From positions 3,561,001 to 3,625,000 of the forward strand of contig JAYJMM010000004.1 in assembly GCA_037349105.1 (NCBI GenBank): a DNA stretch of 64,000 bases, read 5' to 3'. The DNA is from Limnomonas spitsbergensis (lineage: Eukaryota; Chlorophyta; Chlorophyceae; Chlamydomonadales). The translations under genes were made by a program, and so were the position numbers. Below the pieces are notes generated by a model, which did no database searches, had not been told where the DNA came from, and was given only the letters and a program-made list of their open reading frames with translations. Of this stretch, positions 23,327-42,600 are shown piece by piece. Position 1 is the first letter of the stretch, and each line of letters opens with the position of its first letter.

Positions 23327-24418
23327 ATGTCCGTGCAACAAGCTCTGTTCACGAGATCAACTGCAGTGCATCATCGCGTCAGCATTCTTGCTCTTTCGCA
23401 AACAGGTGAGATTTCGCTATCTCGCGCATTGAACACGCAGGACACGCATTTTTCTAATTTTAATACAAATAATTGTTATTTATGTAAGACCAGCATGTGC
23501 CAACTCACTGCCTGTTCAACTATAGGAATACTTCCTGTTTTGGCAACGCCACCGCTCTAGCTGAGCTCTTTATACTCTGACAGGGACAGGGCGGTAGCGT
23601 AATTTCTTTTATGCTGCCTTCTTTGTATGTGAGATGGCTTGTGCGCTTGTCCTTTTGAACAGGGCCATCAATCCAGCAAGTGATGACTCCTAGTCAGCAG
23701 ACGAGAGTTCAGGAGGTCAAGGCTGTGCTGGCTAAGGAGCATGAACACCACGGGCAGGGTCAGATGCTCCTCTTCTCCTGTCAAGGAAGGTGAATCATCC
23801 ATGCATTGGCCATGCCAGGTGGCCTTGACTGGGGGAGGACAAAGGAGGATGTTGACCTAATTGTAAATTTCATTGAGGCCCCCAGGGCACCTACCGAAGT
23901 ATGGATACTTCACATGAGAGACCATCGAAAACCTTTAACAACGAGATATGGCACCGTCAATTCTTTAATCTAGCTTTCTGCCTGATTAGGCACTCCCTGA
24001 TGCAAGATGAGAGCATTGACAATGGTTCCCAGGTTTTGAATGGTTGAATCAGGGGGGTTGAATTACGTACCCTTACATCTCCCTTGACTTTCTATGAGAT
24101 TGAAGATGTCTGGATTTTCGATCCCTGGATTATGCTACCTGGCACCTCATGTACCGCTGTACCATGTGGGCAGCATAGCTGTCCCTGCCTTTTCTTTTGC
24201 TAGTATCTCCAATGGTTCACGCGCATGCAAAACCCACCGGCACTCTTGATGCCCAATGTATGGCCTGTTGAAGTCAGAAATATTTTGAACCCCAGTCCTC
24301 ACGGCCCCGTCTTGCTTGCTTCAGGGGTAAGAGGGCATCTGTCGGCAGGGCGGTGGAGCACGTTGGGAATCTCAGCGGCGAGCCACCGAAGGAGGTCTTG
24401 TACTCCTTCTTTGATTAG
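23327..24418 (+). CDS. Small protein, 99 residues, possibly organelle-targeted
   Basis: Three exons agree in phase: 23327-23405 (ATG; donor CAG|GTGAGA), 23663-23789 (acceptor TTTTGAACAG; donor AAG|GTGAAT) and 24325-24418 (acceptor TGCTTCAG; TAG). They total exactly 100 codons. The N-terminus MSVQQALFTRSTAVHHRVSI is basic, rich in hydroxylated residues and free of acids, as in algal transit peptides. A charged segment follows (TRVQEVKAVLAKEHEHHGQ), then the C-terminus GNLSGEPPKEVLYSFFD. I do not recognise the family. The low GC of the introns and the clean phase support a real gene, but there is no homology argument, so other exon choices remain possible. Confidence 0.5.
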
Positions 24419-25422
24419 GGCCTACAGCAGGACTGCTGGCAGCTCTCCGTCTTATCTATGGATTCATGATTGATCTTCATTGCAATCTAGATGCTTCGAA
24501 GTGCAGGCTGTCTTGAATGGGGCCAGGAAATTGTGTGAAGTTGAAGATGTACAACCCAAGGTAAAATGGAATTGAAGACCTTCTTAAAATAGCCAGTTGG
24601 AAGAGGTGGTACTGTGATTGGGGGCTCATCTTCTGCAGTATAGGGTTCATTTCCTTCGCCTACCCTGGTCTATTATTGTTTTTGTGTTGCTTGTCTAGGG
24701 CGGGCACTGTTTTTTGTTCGGTGTCCAAGTTTTTTACTGCTCGTGATGTTGAAAGGGACATCCAATCAATGCATCATACCGTACATGATGCATATGGACC
24801 GCAACGACTTAACGTCAGCTTGTTCGGTATTTTGAGCATTGAGCGGTATGTGGGCATCACTTTGATGCCAATTCTCCAAACCTGACTTGACAATTGGATG
24901 TACCATATGGTGGTCACCTGGTAGTGGTATGATATCAACCTTGACACACAATCACATCTGAACTTGCTTTCCTTTCTCGCGACATATGCCTTCTCCTAAC
25001 TGACTTTTGTGATTGCTGACGTGGCCGAGCCTAACTTCAGCAGGGCCTAGAGGTGTAACGTCATAAACATTCACATGTATTTTGCTGTTTCCAACCTTGC
25101 TGTTGGACGCCAACACGGCCGAGCTTTGCAGCATGGCCCAGTGGTGTAACGTCGTTGACACATATTTTGCTGTCACAGCCCCTGTTCTTTTACCAGGTTG
25201 TTACAGTCATGCCAGTAATGTATTGCATAAATTAAGTTATTGGAAATCTGCTGTCCTGTTCCCAAGTCAGTGGTCAGTCCGCCTACATAGTACTCTGGTC
25301 TCAGGCTTTCCAAAGCACAATCCATAGTCACAGTATCCTTGTCACAGGACCCGTCCCAAACAACAGTAAATACCCATAACCCCTCCCAATCTAGAATAAA
25401 AAGGCTGACGATGATCCCCCTC
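24419..25422. other. Intergenic with two LINE tail fragments
   Basis: Two short plus-oriented LINE tail fragments lie at about 25,018-25,070 and 25,098-25,165; both end GTGTAACGTC. No coding exon could be supported. Confidence 0.5.
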
Positions 25423-25427
25423 TTACA
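25423..25427 (-). terminator. Candidate TGTAA polyadenylation motif of MRT4
   Basis: The minus strand reads TGTAA 135 bp after the MRT4 stop codon, a usual distance for volvocine algae. The motif is short. Confidence 0.4.
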
Positions 25428-25561
25428 AGCCCCCCGTTCATAGTATAACATGTCCGCCTAGCAGTGCAGACTGTGTGCAGGGCCAGCAAGGTACAGTGGC
25501 ATGGGCTGCAGCCCACTGCTTGCCTCAACCCTGCTGCCCCTGCCTGGCGCGCGCGCTAAGT

Positions 25562-28500
25562 TTACGCCTCCTCCTCGATGATATCGTCCATGTCCTCAGA
25601 GAGGCCCGCCTTGTCCTCAGCGACCTCTGCCGCCTCCGTCTCTGCTAGTGACTCGAAAGTATCACCTGCAGCGGTACAGGCAGGCAGTGCAGGACAGGCC
25701 TTAGGGTTCAACCTCAGACAGTAGAGACAGATTCAGATAAGACGGCTTTCCTATTATGGAAGTGGGGGACCCACCCTCTGCTCAGGTGCAAGCCCTGATC
25801 TCAACAAGAAAAACAAGCTCTTGGACGTGCAGTGGCGCAGTGCTGGGCAGGTTAACAGGCTTCAAGACATGAAGCTGTCGGTGTCGACTTGGGTAAGGCT
25901 TGCCACTGGCATCATTAATCCAGACATCGCAGTACAGGTAGCCCTATGCCCATACATCATATTACGAATTATGCCCCTACTGCTCAGATACGTTCGAATA
26001 TTAACTTCCTAATGAGCAAACATCCGTACGACATGGACGACCCAGTCAAAAAAAAGTGTCTGAATAAGCATGAGAGGCTCAGTGCTTATACACTGGACAG
26101 AAAAGTAAGAAGTACCGTCTACGTGAGGATGTTCAGCTACAATTTAGCAACATCATGGCCTGTGGTGCCATGTGTGGGGGGGCCTGGCAGTGAGCCTGCT
26201 CTTTAAGACGTGCACCATCTCTTCAGGACGTGCAACATCTGCCTGCCATGCTGCCCTACTGACTAGGCATTCAAAGGCGATCCTGAATTCGAACCCGTCG
26301 GTCAACATTTGAACCCGAAACCGTTGGCTTGCCTTATGAAACCGCCGGTCTACAATGGGACTGCCTTCTTGAGCCTGAGCTGCCGGTCTGCCTGCTCATA
26401 ATCTGCATGTTGTGCCACCCTGCTGACTCAGCATCCGCTGGTGACCCTAAATCACGTGTCTGTCTGCTTCACCCTCAATCGGCAATCTCACAGTCTGCCA
26501 GCTCACCATCTGCGTGCCATGCCGCCAGCAGCTTCAACCGGAAGGTCGCCATCTTGATGCCAAACACTCGGAGGATGGAGGCCTGGTTGGCGTCCAGGAT
26601 CTGGCCCTCACGGCAAACCTGTGAGTGCGTGTTATGTACTTGTCATGCATGACTGTGTTTGTGGGAAAACATAATCTCAGAGCTATATCCAAGTGTGCCT
26701 GTGGGTGCGGAGGTAGGGGCACTGGAGGCCGCGAGCAAGGAGAAGGCCACGGCGGCGTTCCAGGCCTGTGGCTTGCACCTCCATTTCAGAGTGAGGAGCC
26801 CCTCACTGAAGCGATTAGCCCACGGCTCTGCAACTAAGGATAGGCATAAGCCCGGGCTGTTGACCCATGACACTGTGCGCTGCGCACAGCTCAAACTTTT
26901 GAACCATTACCCACACAGATGCAGGACCGAAGAGGAGATGCCGTGCATGGAGGAGGAGAGGCCAGGAGGGGGCCATCCAGCTTAATCCAGGTCTAGGGGC
27001 CATCCAGCTTGATCCAGCTGGACTGTAGCCAACAGGAACTCTGGATGCTACCGCTCACCTGGAAGTCCGAGACCAGCTCCACCACACCCTTGTTGAGCCG
27101 TGTGGGCATGCCGTACTTTCGCAGCTGCGTCTCTAGCGTGTGTTGCAGTGGCCCTGCGGGACCATTGAGCGCCCCCTCTGACAGCTTGAACGCGTGCAGC
27201 GCCCGGACACCGGCTCGGGCAAAGTCCTCATGCTGGAACTCTTCTATTGTTTTAAGTGCCTAGACAGGGCCATGGGAAACAGGGTATCAGAAACAGAAGA
27301 TGCTCACACACGCTTGTGTGGGTATGGAGCCATGGGCATGGGTATGAGACATGGGTAGAGGCCCCATGCACGGCCAGCCAGGCTGCTGGGGCCTGTGTGT
27401 GTGGGCTGTTCAAGGATAAGCCCCGATTAAGCCTTTGGCAGCCACAGGCAGCCAGCCAAAAGGGGTCTCATGGCTTGATGGAAGAAGCAATAAGCGCCCT
27501 ACGGCCCAGCAGACATGCAAACCTCAACACAGCCCGGTCATATAGAATGTGCTACATCTCATCTCTCCCAGAGGCACGCCTATCCCGCTCAACCCCTCCA
27601 TGCGACCCCTCCATGCAACTTCTCGATTCATAACCTCAGCTCAACACCTCTGTTTGACCCCTCCATGCAACCCATTCCATCCCTCCATACACCCCCTCCA
27701 TGCAGTGTTGGAGCTCGCACCTCTTCTTTGCTCAGATTGGTGGCCAGGATGCCCGTGTGCCCCTTCAGGCGTTCTGACAGCATGTGGATATTGGTCTTCA
27801 CCTCATCAGACTCGCTGCGCCCTAGGGCCACTTGCAACACCTTGGTAGCCCCCATCAAGAACCTGGGGGGTGAGGCAGGCTGGGCGGTGAGGCAAGCCCA
27901 GTGGTGGGCCGAGAGGCAAGCTCAACGGTGAGTATTCCCTCCTCCCCCCCCGTCCATAAGTCCACCATCTGCAGGCCGCCCTGCAGCCCTGATGGGTCCC
28001 ATTGGGGCCTTTTTATGACCAGCCGACAGACACAAGCATGGGCAGCATGGCGCATGGGGCCTTTGGCTGGAGTGCATGAGCTAGCTGCAGTGTAGCTGGG
28101 CTGTAGCCGTGCCAGGAAAACAGCACTGGTGGCGTGGCGAGACTTGCGAGAGGCAGGCCTATCAGTGCTGAGGGAAGAAGAAAAAACCTAATCGGCTGGC
28201 CGACTGAGCTCGGCCTTCACCAACCAGTGAGGCGGTTTGAGCAAAACTTGGTTGGCAGGCCATGCAGGCATGTGGGGAGGCGGCTTGCGTGTCTGCACCA
28301 ATCATACAGCAATCGCAAGTTGTTTGTATAATGATCTGACTATGTTCCAGCTTGGGTCATGGACGGGGTCGAGGAGAGTGTGACTGTGTGCATACAGCTG
28401 CAGAGGAGTAGAAGGTGCATGGAAGATACCTGATTGCCTGCACAGTCTTCCACTGCTCGCTTTGTCGCAGCCAATTGCCAGGAAGCCTAATGCGGCAAGC

Positions 28501-29539
28501 CACTTCATCACCATGGCTGGGCCACTTCATCAATGGTCCACTAGGCCACTTCATCAATGCGGCAAGCCCAGCCTTGGTGATCGCACAGCCGCTTGCTAAA
28601 TGCTGCATGGTGTACCCTGAAACAGATATTAGAATCAGCTCAAGCTTCTCCACATCCTCACACTACAGGACGGCTTCATGACTGCATGCGTCAAGAACAC
28701 CATAGAAACCCACACCCAGGCATGCGTGTTGGTGTGACGGCACAACACGTGGGTGATGCTTCAGTGATTTCCCCAGTGCTCACCAGGCCATCTTTGAGGG
28801 GCCACCATTGGGCCGATGGGGAGTTGGGGACCAAACCTTGACTGGGCCACGATTGGTTGCCAGAGCCATATGTCTTGCTGCACCCAGCCCTACCAACCAC
28901 AGCCCGGGTTGAAGCTCATGTTGTTTATCTTGACTCCCTAGAATAACTGTTTTGTGCTGTCACTCACTTGCTGCTCTCGTTTAATTCTTGCCGCAACTCC
29001 TTGAACTGCTCTGTCCTCATGTTGAAGTATTGGAAAACATATACTGAGGAATACCTGGACAAAGAGGGGAGGAGAGTCTCAGCATGACCAGGCAGGCTGC
29101 AGTGCACTGCACATGCACGATTGATTGAAGTTAGGGTGATTCAGCCACAGCCAGCTACATCATGTCCTAAGAATGTCAGGCTCAGCATGGCCTGCTGCTG
29201 GGGCCATCGACCGCACGTTGTTCAAAATTTCGTCCCCATGGGCCCAGCACAGCTGCTCAGCAGCCAGCCGCAGATGCTCCGGTGCAGACTGGCAGGCTAC
29301 AGTGCTACACATGCTGCTTGTGAGGGCCTGATGATGCATGCATAGGCTTACTTCTCCACAGCGTCTCGCACATGCTGTACAATTCCCTCCTTCCACTCTT
29401 TGCCCTTCTTCTTGGACTTCGTGAGCGTCACTGAAGGAGCAGCAAACAGTGGGAAGTAACGCAACAGTGCTACAAGGGTCACAGCAACCTGAATCAGTCT
29501 CCTATACGCACCAACACGATTTCTTTTACTCTTAGGCAT
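25562..29539 (-). CDS. MRT4: MRT4 ribosome assembly factor (uL10/P0-like)
   Basis: Seven minus-strand exons: 29539-29512, 29430-29352, 29054-28968, 27862-27721, 27259-27059, 26618-26507, 25665-25562. All phases agree and total 251 codons (250 residues); yeast and human homologues have about 235-240. It begins MPKSKRNRVVTLTKSKKKG, the signature start of MRT4, followed by KEWKEGIVQHVRDAVEKY, the segment with KVLQVALGRSESDE, and GILATNLSKEE. The insertion segment typical of uL10-family proteins (RKYGMPTRLNKGVVEL) is present, and the protein ends in an acidic tail (DMDDIIEEEA). In other eukaryotes MRT4 sits in the nucleolus and holds the P0 site on pre-60S particles until P0 replaces it. It lacks the P0 C-terminal stalk peptide, as expected. 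It shares a short promoter with prefoldin 3. Confidence 0.97.
28785..28945 (+). mobile_element. Degraded hAT-MITE-like repeat
   Basis: Contains GGGGACCAAACCTTGACTGG and a tail CCCTAGAATAACTG. It lies inside the third MRT4 intron, directly before exon 28968-29054 on the genomic map. Confidence 0.5.
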
Positions 29540-29709
29540 TCTGAAGGAGCAATGAGAGGGCTCGTGCCGGCTCCTGTCTTGACGGCTCTCCTGTGTGAAT
29601 ATTCGTCGTCGAAGTGTGGAAATAATTAGCCCGTGTCGCAATTATCGCTTCGGTCTTCCTCTAGCCACGCACTAGTGTTTCTTCATATAATATATATTGG
29701 CTGTGGAAA
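29540..29709. promoter_or_regulatory. Bidirectional promoter between MRT4 and prefoldin 3
   Basis: Only 170 bp separate the two divergent start codons. An AT-rich TATA-like stretch (TATAATATATAT at about 29,686-29,697) lies just before the prefoldin start, so close that it may belong to the leader. No other site was recognised. Confidence 0.6.
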
Positions 29710-30415
29710 ATGGCCGAAAATGCTGCCGAGGCGGGATCTTCAGCGTCAGCGGGGTTGGCACCTGCGTTACCGGTGGCAGAGTTCATTGAAGATGTCCCTG
29801 GATTCATGAAGGCAAGTGTTTGTTTATTGTTCTATGCAATGATCCATTGATTGTTCATGTTTTCGATGTGCCTCATGACAGCTTCAGTAGCCAGCCTGGG
29901 TTCGAAGCTGACCATCCCCGTGATGCGTTTCTGATCCAATCCAAAACTTGGCGTAGGGAAAGTCTGTAGACCCTGTCATCGCCGAACTGAACGAAAAGTA
30001 CAAGGCTCTGAAGCTTTTAGAGCAGCAGATGATGCAACGAAAAGCGAGGCTCATGACCAAGTTGCCAGAGATTCAGAAGGCGAGAGACATGGTCGTCAAG
30101 CTGATCGAGGTAGAGGGCAAAGAGATGACCATGGACTTCGAACTCGGGCCCAGCGTGTACAGCAAAGCCAAGCTGTCCAACGTGACATCTGTAAACTTGT
30201 GGCTCGGTGCTGGAGTCATGGTGGAGTACCCACTCGAAGAAGCCAAGGAGCTTCTGGACACCAACCTGGCAACATGCAAGGCCAACCTTAACACGGCCCA
30301 GTCTGACCTCGCGTTTCTCCAGGAGAGCGCAACAACGACAGAGGTCAGCATCGCGAGAATATATAACTATGACGTGGAGAGGAGGAGGCTGCAGAAGGAG
30401 TCCGGTCAGGCATAG
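29710..30415 (+). CDS. PFDN3: Prefoldin subunit 3 (VBP1-like)
   Basis: Two exons: 29710-29811 and 29957-30415, 187 codons, 186 residues, close to the usual 185-200. The protein has the alpha-prefoldin layout: an N-terminal helix (ALKLLEQQMMQRKARLMTKL), a beta-hairpin region with LWLGAGVMVEYP, and a C-terminal helix ending in ARIYNYDVERRR, close to the ARVFNWDV end of other subunit 3 proteins. Prefoldin is a cytosolic hexamer that passes unfolded actin and tubulin to the CCT chaperonin; subunit 3 is one of its two alpha subunits. The intron donor is AAG|GCAAGT, a well-formed GC-AG site; reading through it would shift to an early stop. A TGTAA motif lies at 30,660. Confidence 0.95.
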
Positions 30416-31978
30416 TACGTTGGTAGCTCACCAAGATAGGGGTCCCATGCGGTGACGGGCCATGCCTGTCGCCCTTACATCATCCAGGGGACATGCAGCT
30501 GAAGAGGCTGGTCAGGACATCTGATTTGTGTTTTCTCTCTTCAGGACAATCTCATGCCACTATGCAGTGTTGTCTATCGGACATGGGGCCGCACATGATC
30601 AAAATATGGGGGCAGGACTTACGCATGGCTTGCATGGTGACATCAGCATCTTCTCCATGTGTAACTCACAAGAGGCTTTAATTCTGATCTGATTATTTTT
30701 TAGCTGTATGCACCTTTTCAGAGCCAATGCTTGCCATTTTCTTCTAAAATTGTTGATGACGGAGCGGCCTCTTACATGTGACAGCTGCTGCCCATGTCAA
30801 TTTTAGGCTTTCTTCAGCAGCAAGCATCTTGTACTAAGTTGAGCTTGCAAAAGGCTCATGTCTTGCTTGATCTGCAGTAGTTGTTGGAGCTGTCGTTGTG
30901 GAACCCAATGGTGGCAATCATGCCAATGCTGCCCGATCTCACCCGTTCAGCCTCAGATCTCGTAGATCTTGCAATGACTTTGTCACGTACTTGACTTTTG
31001 AGTCTCAGGTGCTCGAACTTTCCGGTGCTTGTTGGAACTGCAAATGCCAATGAAGCCTTGCGGTCACTTCATCAACCGCACGGTGTTTTCACACCACAAT
31101 GGACTCATAATGAGTGAACAATGAACCCTGGTTCCACAGCTTGTGCCCGAAAGTGGGGATTGTGAGTCACGAGTACATTACGATTACCGCAAGATGCAAG
31201 GTCAGCAAAGACCAAGCGCCCACTGAATTTGGGTGATACCGGTAACTTGAAAGATCAGGTAAGCATCGCATCTGGGGCATGGTTCAGATCAGCGCAGCCA
31301 AGACACACCTTCATTGACATGACAAGAAGTCCTAAGCAGCAGGCTCGGTAGCAGGTGCAAATAATTGAAAACATGATTCAATCATAACACATGTCGAAGT
31401 TCCCAGGTCAGTTTCTGAGTAAAGGCTCTTGATTTGGACTGCAACGGACAAGGGATGTGAGGGGCCGCTGACACCGGGTAAGCCGCAAACAATACATTCA
31501 TTACCCAGTATTGTTGCCAGGTTGTATGTCACATGCACACCTGCCAGTCAACATATTACATTCACGTTTTCATCAGCCATCCCAGTCATCACAACGCCTA
31601 TCAAAAAAGCAGATTTCATACCGGTATTCACAAAGGGCCCACATATTCCTGATCACCCTGAAAATGAGTGCGTCAAGCTTTACCCTGCCCAACTTTCATC
31701 GACCCCAGCGCTGGCTAATAAGTTACCAGGTGTGCCTCAAAAGGCCGATGGACAGCATGGCACACTAGCAAGCGCCTTCATGCTGCATCAGCGCAGGAAA
31801 ATAAACTATCAGGGCAGGCCCCGAGGGCATAAACTTTACCCATTCACCCACTCATACAGTCACACTATCTGCGCGGAAATCAAGGCAGGCCACGAGGGCA
31901 CCTGTTCTTCCGGTAGAACCAGCTTTGCATGGCCAAATCCGTGCACCATGCAGGTCTCCGCCCTCATACCCCCTCCTC
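30416..31978. other. Convergent intergenic region
   Basis: Holds the 3' parts of prefoldin 3 (+) and glutathione reductase (-). TGTAA occurs at 30,660-30,664 on the plus strand and at about 31,555 on the minus strand, both possible polyadenylation motifs. No further gene could be supported; a small minus-strand open frame near 30,856-31,050 has no splice or homology support. Confidence 0.45.
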
Positions 31979-39034
<7,056 letters not shown>

Positions 39035-39650
39035 TTCATATAATGTGCTTCTGTGGATCATCTTGCTGTCACAATTAGGCTAGTGATCGCAATAGCAGCG
39101 CCGAAACCAGACAGTGCACGGGAAAGTGCCCACTCGGGTCACCCGCCGAAGGGTAGACAAGTTATCAGACTTGTTGCTTTTCAGCACGCAAAACTGCAGA
39201 GCTTGAGCGTGGCATCTCAAGCGATAAAGATTGTCAGAAGGACTGGAAACTGAGCCTGCCTCGGTACCCAGCATGCAGTCATGCACACAACCATTGAAGG
39301 ACTTCTAAACTCGTGACATATCCTACCGGTCCATATCTCTTGCATGACTTAATTGCAGGGCTGCATGCACTTCTTGTACCTTTGAACCCCGACGGCGAGC
39401 ATGTCATGCAACGTCATTGTGCATCAATCAAGTATATCGCGCTGTCAGCTTATAGTAGCTGCAATCCCTACACAATGCCAGCTGTTACAGCGCGGTCTGC
39501 GCAAGCCAGCAGATGAGCCATGTGCGCCATGCTGCCCAGGGAGCTTAGGGATCCATGATATGGATGTTATATTTTAGTCCATAGGCGGCGTTAATATTAA
39601 TCATTTGCAGTGATTACTTTGCGCCCCTACGACTATCGACAATCGTCATC
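39035..39650. promoter_or_regulatory. Divergent intergenic region between GSR and the bZIP locus
   Basis: 616 bp separate the glutathione reductase start (-) from the first candidate exon of the bZIP locus (+). It must hold the glutathione reductase promoter. No TATA box or known stress element was recognised with confidence. Confidence 0.4.
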
Positions 39651-42600
39651 ATGTCAGAAATTTTAAATCTTGTAAGATAAATAAAAGAATTCCTGCTCAG
39701 GCTCGGCCCAGCATACAAATAATTGTAACGCGCAAGGACTGGCCCATCATGGGTGGGTAGCGAGGTGTGGGGGACGAATACCATACAATTCAACTTAGAC
39801 AGAGGCTGGAGGACTAACTGAATTATTTATGTATCGAAAAATGTATGTCTTCGAATGTACGGTGTGCCATGGAAGACAAAATTAATTGAAGGCAAATTAA
39901 ATCTACCGGTACGTTACTTTCTTGCTTTTCTAGGAGAAAACTGGAATTCACCTGCATATTTGTTTTCCTCGGGAGAGGGAAAACCTGCTGGCAAAGATCA
40001 AGAGGGTCCATGCCGCCGAGGTCGTCAAGCTTACGAGCACGAAGATTGGAAAGGCAATCATCGTATGTCTCATGACATATACTTTTCTTAGGATTCTTGT
40101 GGACATGCCGGCAGGTCTAGTTTTGGCCTTAGTGTTCTGCTGTTGCATTTAATTTCCATATCTTGTGTGTCACCTCCCCTCACCTTACGGCAAGGCAGCA
40201 ACTGTCATTACAGCACATGAGGCGAGCAAGTCAAGAACGTTACATCTCTGGGCCCACCCAAAGCTCGGCCGCGTGGGCGCCCAACTGTCAGAAGGAAGTA
40301 AAGAAGGAACTAACAAGAAGAGAGGGGGAAAGGAACAAAAGGAGAGGCCGGGAAGGCAAAGAAGACCAAGTCCAACACATGAGTGAGGCGAGCAAGTGAG
40401 AAATGGAGAGGAACACCTGGCTGATACACTCTGGCTCAGGCGAAGACAAGGCCAATGACATGGACAGTGATTCTCAGGATTCCCACATAGTAGCTGAGTG
40501 TACAGGGTTTGTAGCTGATCATGCGGCATTGTTGCTAGGGAAGCCAATGCAAATCATGGATTGTGTTAAGCTTGAACCCATAAATTGTCCCATGCATGAT
40601 CCCAGCCAGGTCCCAATACATGATCCCAGCTAGGTCCCAGGCATGATCCCAGCCAGGTCCCAATACGTGATCCCAGCTAGGTCCCAGGCATGATCCCAGC
40701 CAAGTCCCAGGCATGATCCCAGCCAGGTCCCAATACATGATCCCAGCTAGGTCCCAGGCATGATCTCTGCTAGGTCCCAGGCATGATCCCGGCCAGGTCC
40801 CAATTCATGATCCCAGCTAGGTCCAGGGCATGATCCCAGCTAGGTCCAGGGCATGATCCCAGCTAGGTCCAGGGCATGATGCCAGCTAGGTACCAGGCAT
40901 GATCCCAGCCAAGTCCCAGGCATGATCCCAGCCAAGTCCCAGGCATGATCCCAGCCAGGTCCCAGGCATGATCCCAGCTATGGCCCAGACATGATCCCAG
41001 CCAAGTTCCAGGCACGATCCCAGCTAGATCCCAGGCATGATCTCTGCTAGGTACCTGGGCAGTGGATACAAAACGTAACGACGTACTGAAATGGCATCAG
41101 CGTGCGTGAAAGGTCACGCAGTCAATTGTGAACGCTGCTGAGTTCTAACGTGCGCACACTAAGCTGACAGGCTAAGATTTGGAGGTCAAGATCCACTGCA
41201 TCTATGTTCACCGCATGAGACCACAGTGTCGAAAGACTACAGCCTGCCAACGTGACCGGCCTCCACAAACAGGCTGTACAGGTTTGCCGGCTTCACGAAA
41301 AAACATGTGCTCTTGTCTTTCAATCTGTATAGCGGTTATGCAGAGACGGCGAGATAAACCTCATGATTAGGAAGGCCTTCGTATGTTGCCCGATGCCATC
41401 TCAGATTGCCAGCCTGTGCTTGCCAGCGGTGGTTGCCAGCTGGTTGCCAGCCCCGCTTGTGTGGAGTACGAATATTTTGGGACAAGACTGGCCTGAACTC
41501 ATGGCTCAGGGATTACTTCCGTGTTGCCAGTCAACATGCTTCTCAATTTGTTCTTATGAGTGCACATACGTCCCAGCTCAACTGTTGATCACTTTCCCAG
41601 CGTGGTGATATCGATCTACCCAGATTTACCTGGAAACGTAGGGGCTCTGCCAACGTCACTGACACGCTGGGCCATCCACTACTCATAAACAGCTTATTCT
41701 AGCCATACCGAATATATTGCCACTAATATCTCACAGCGAACCTTGGTGCAAACATCCGCCTCCAGCTCGACTTGGGATCAACGGTACCCCTTTTTACATA
41801 GCCTCTGCCAACACTTTGACCGGGGAGGCATGCAGGTGAGAATGCGGCCCGGCCCTAATTCAACTCTCGGAGCAGCTTTCCGCGCTGTTTTCTTCGCCCT
41901 GCCTTGCACGTTTTGAACAATCTCTGTGCTCCACCTGTTCTCGTCATGCTTCGCATACTGGTCGACCGTCAATCCTGAGGCCTATCCTGACTCGCAGGGT
42001 AGAGAAGGAGCAGGCGGAAGGGTGGGAGGTTTTGGGAACGGCCTCTCTAACGACTTAACGCAAAGTTTCCTGACAGGACCATCAGGCTCTGTTCCGCAGG
42101 TTGGTTTGCAGCAGCGTATGTCGGGGGTGCATATGTCAAGGAAGGCAACCCGACCCTTGATGCTGATAGTGCGATATGCCGACCACGCAAGACTGTACTG
42201 ACCTGGCCTGTTGGCAAGCCCTGATCAGGTCTCATCTCTTTCATGCGTAGGGATATCCCTCCCTGCCATTAAATTATGGTCAGCCTGGGCAGCAGCTTTT
42301 GCAGGACTCCCACCTGGAAATGCTGTACGGCTCCATGGCTGGAAACTCCCTGAGGCAGCAGCTCCAGATTGCCGGTCAGGGAATTAACAATAACAACTAT
42401 CTCAACATGCTGGCCATGCCTGCCCAGCAGCAGCAGCAGGGCCTTCCCAATCAGGTTCAGGTGTGTGCAAAGCTTTTCATGGCTGCCGCACATCTTTGAA
42501 TCCCATGGCATTTCCATTTTACCACCCATCATGATTTACTCGATATAAATCTGTGAAGGCCAAGCAGCCAACTACGAGGCAGAGCTTGACTGGTGACATT

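Noticed and set aside
25946..26206. Plus-strand small protein (MSKHPYDMDDPVKKKCLNKH)
   Set aside because: Lies in an MRT4 intron on the opposite strand, with no splice-supported partner exon.
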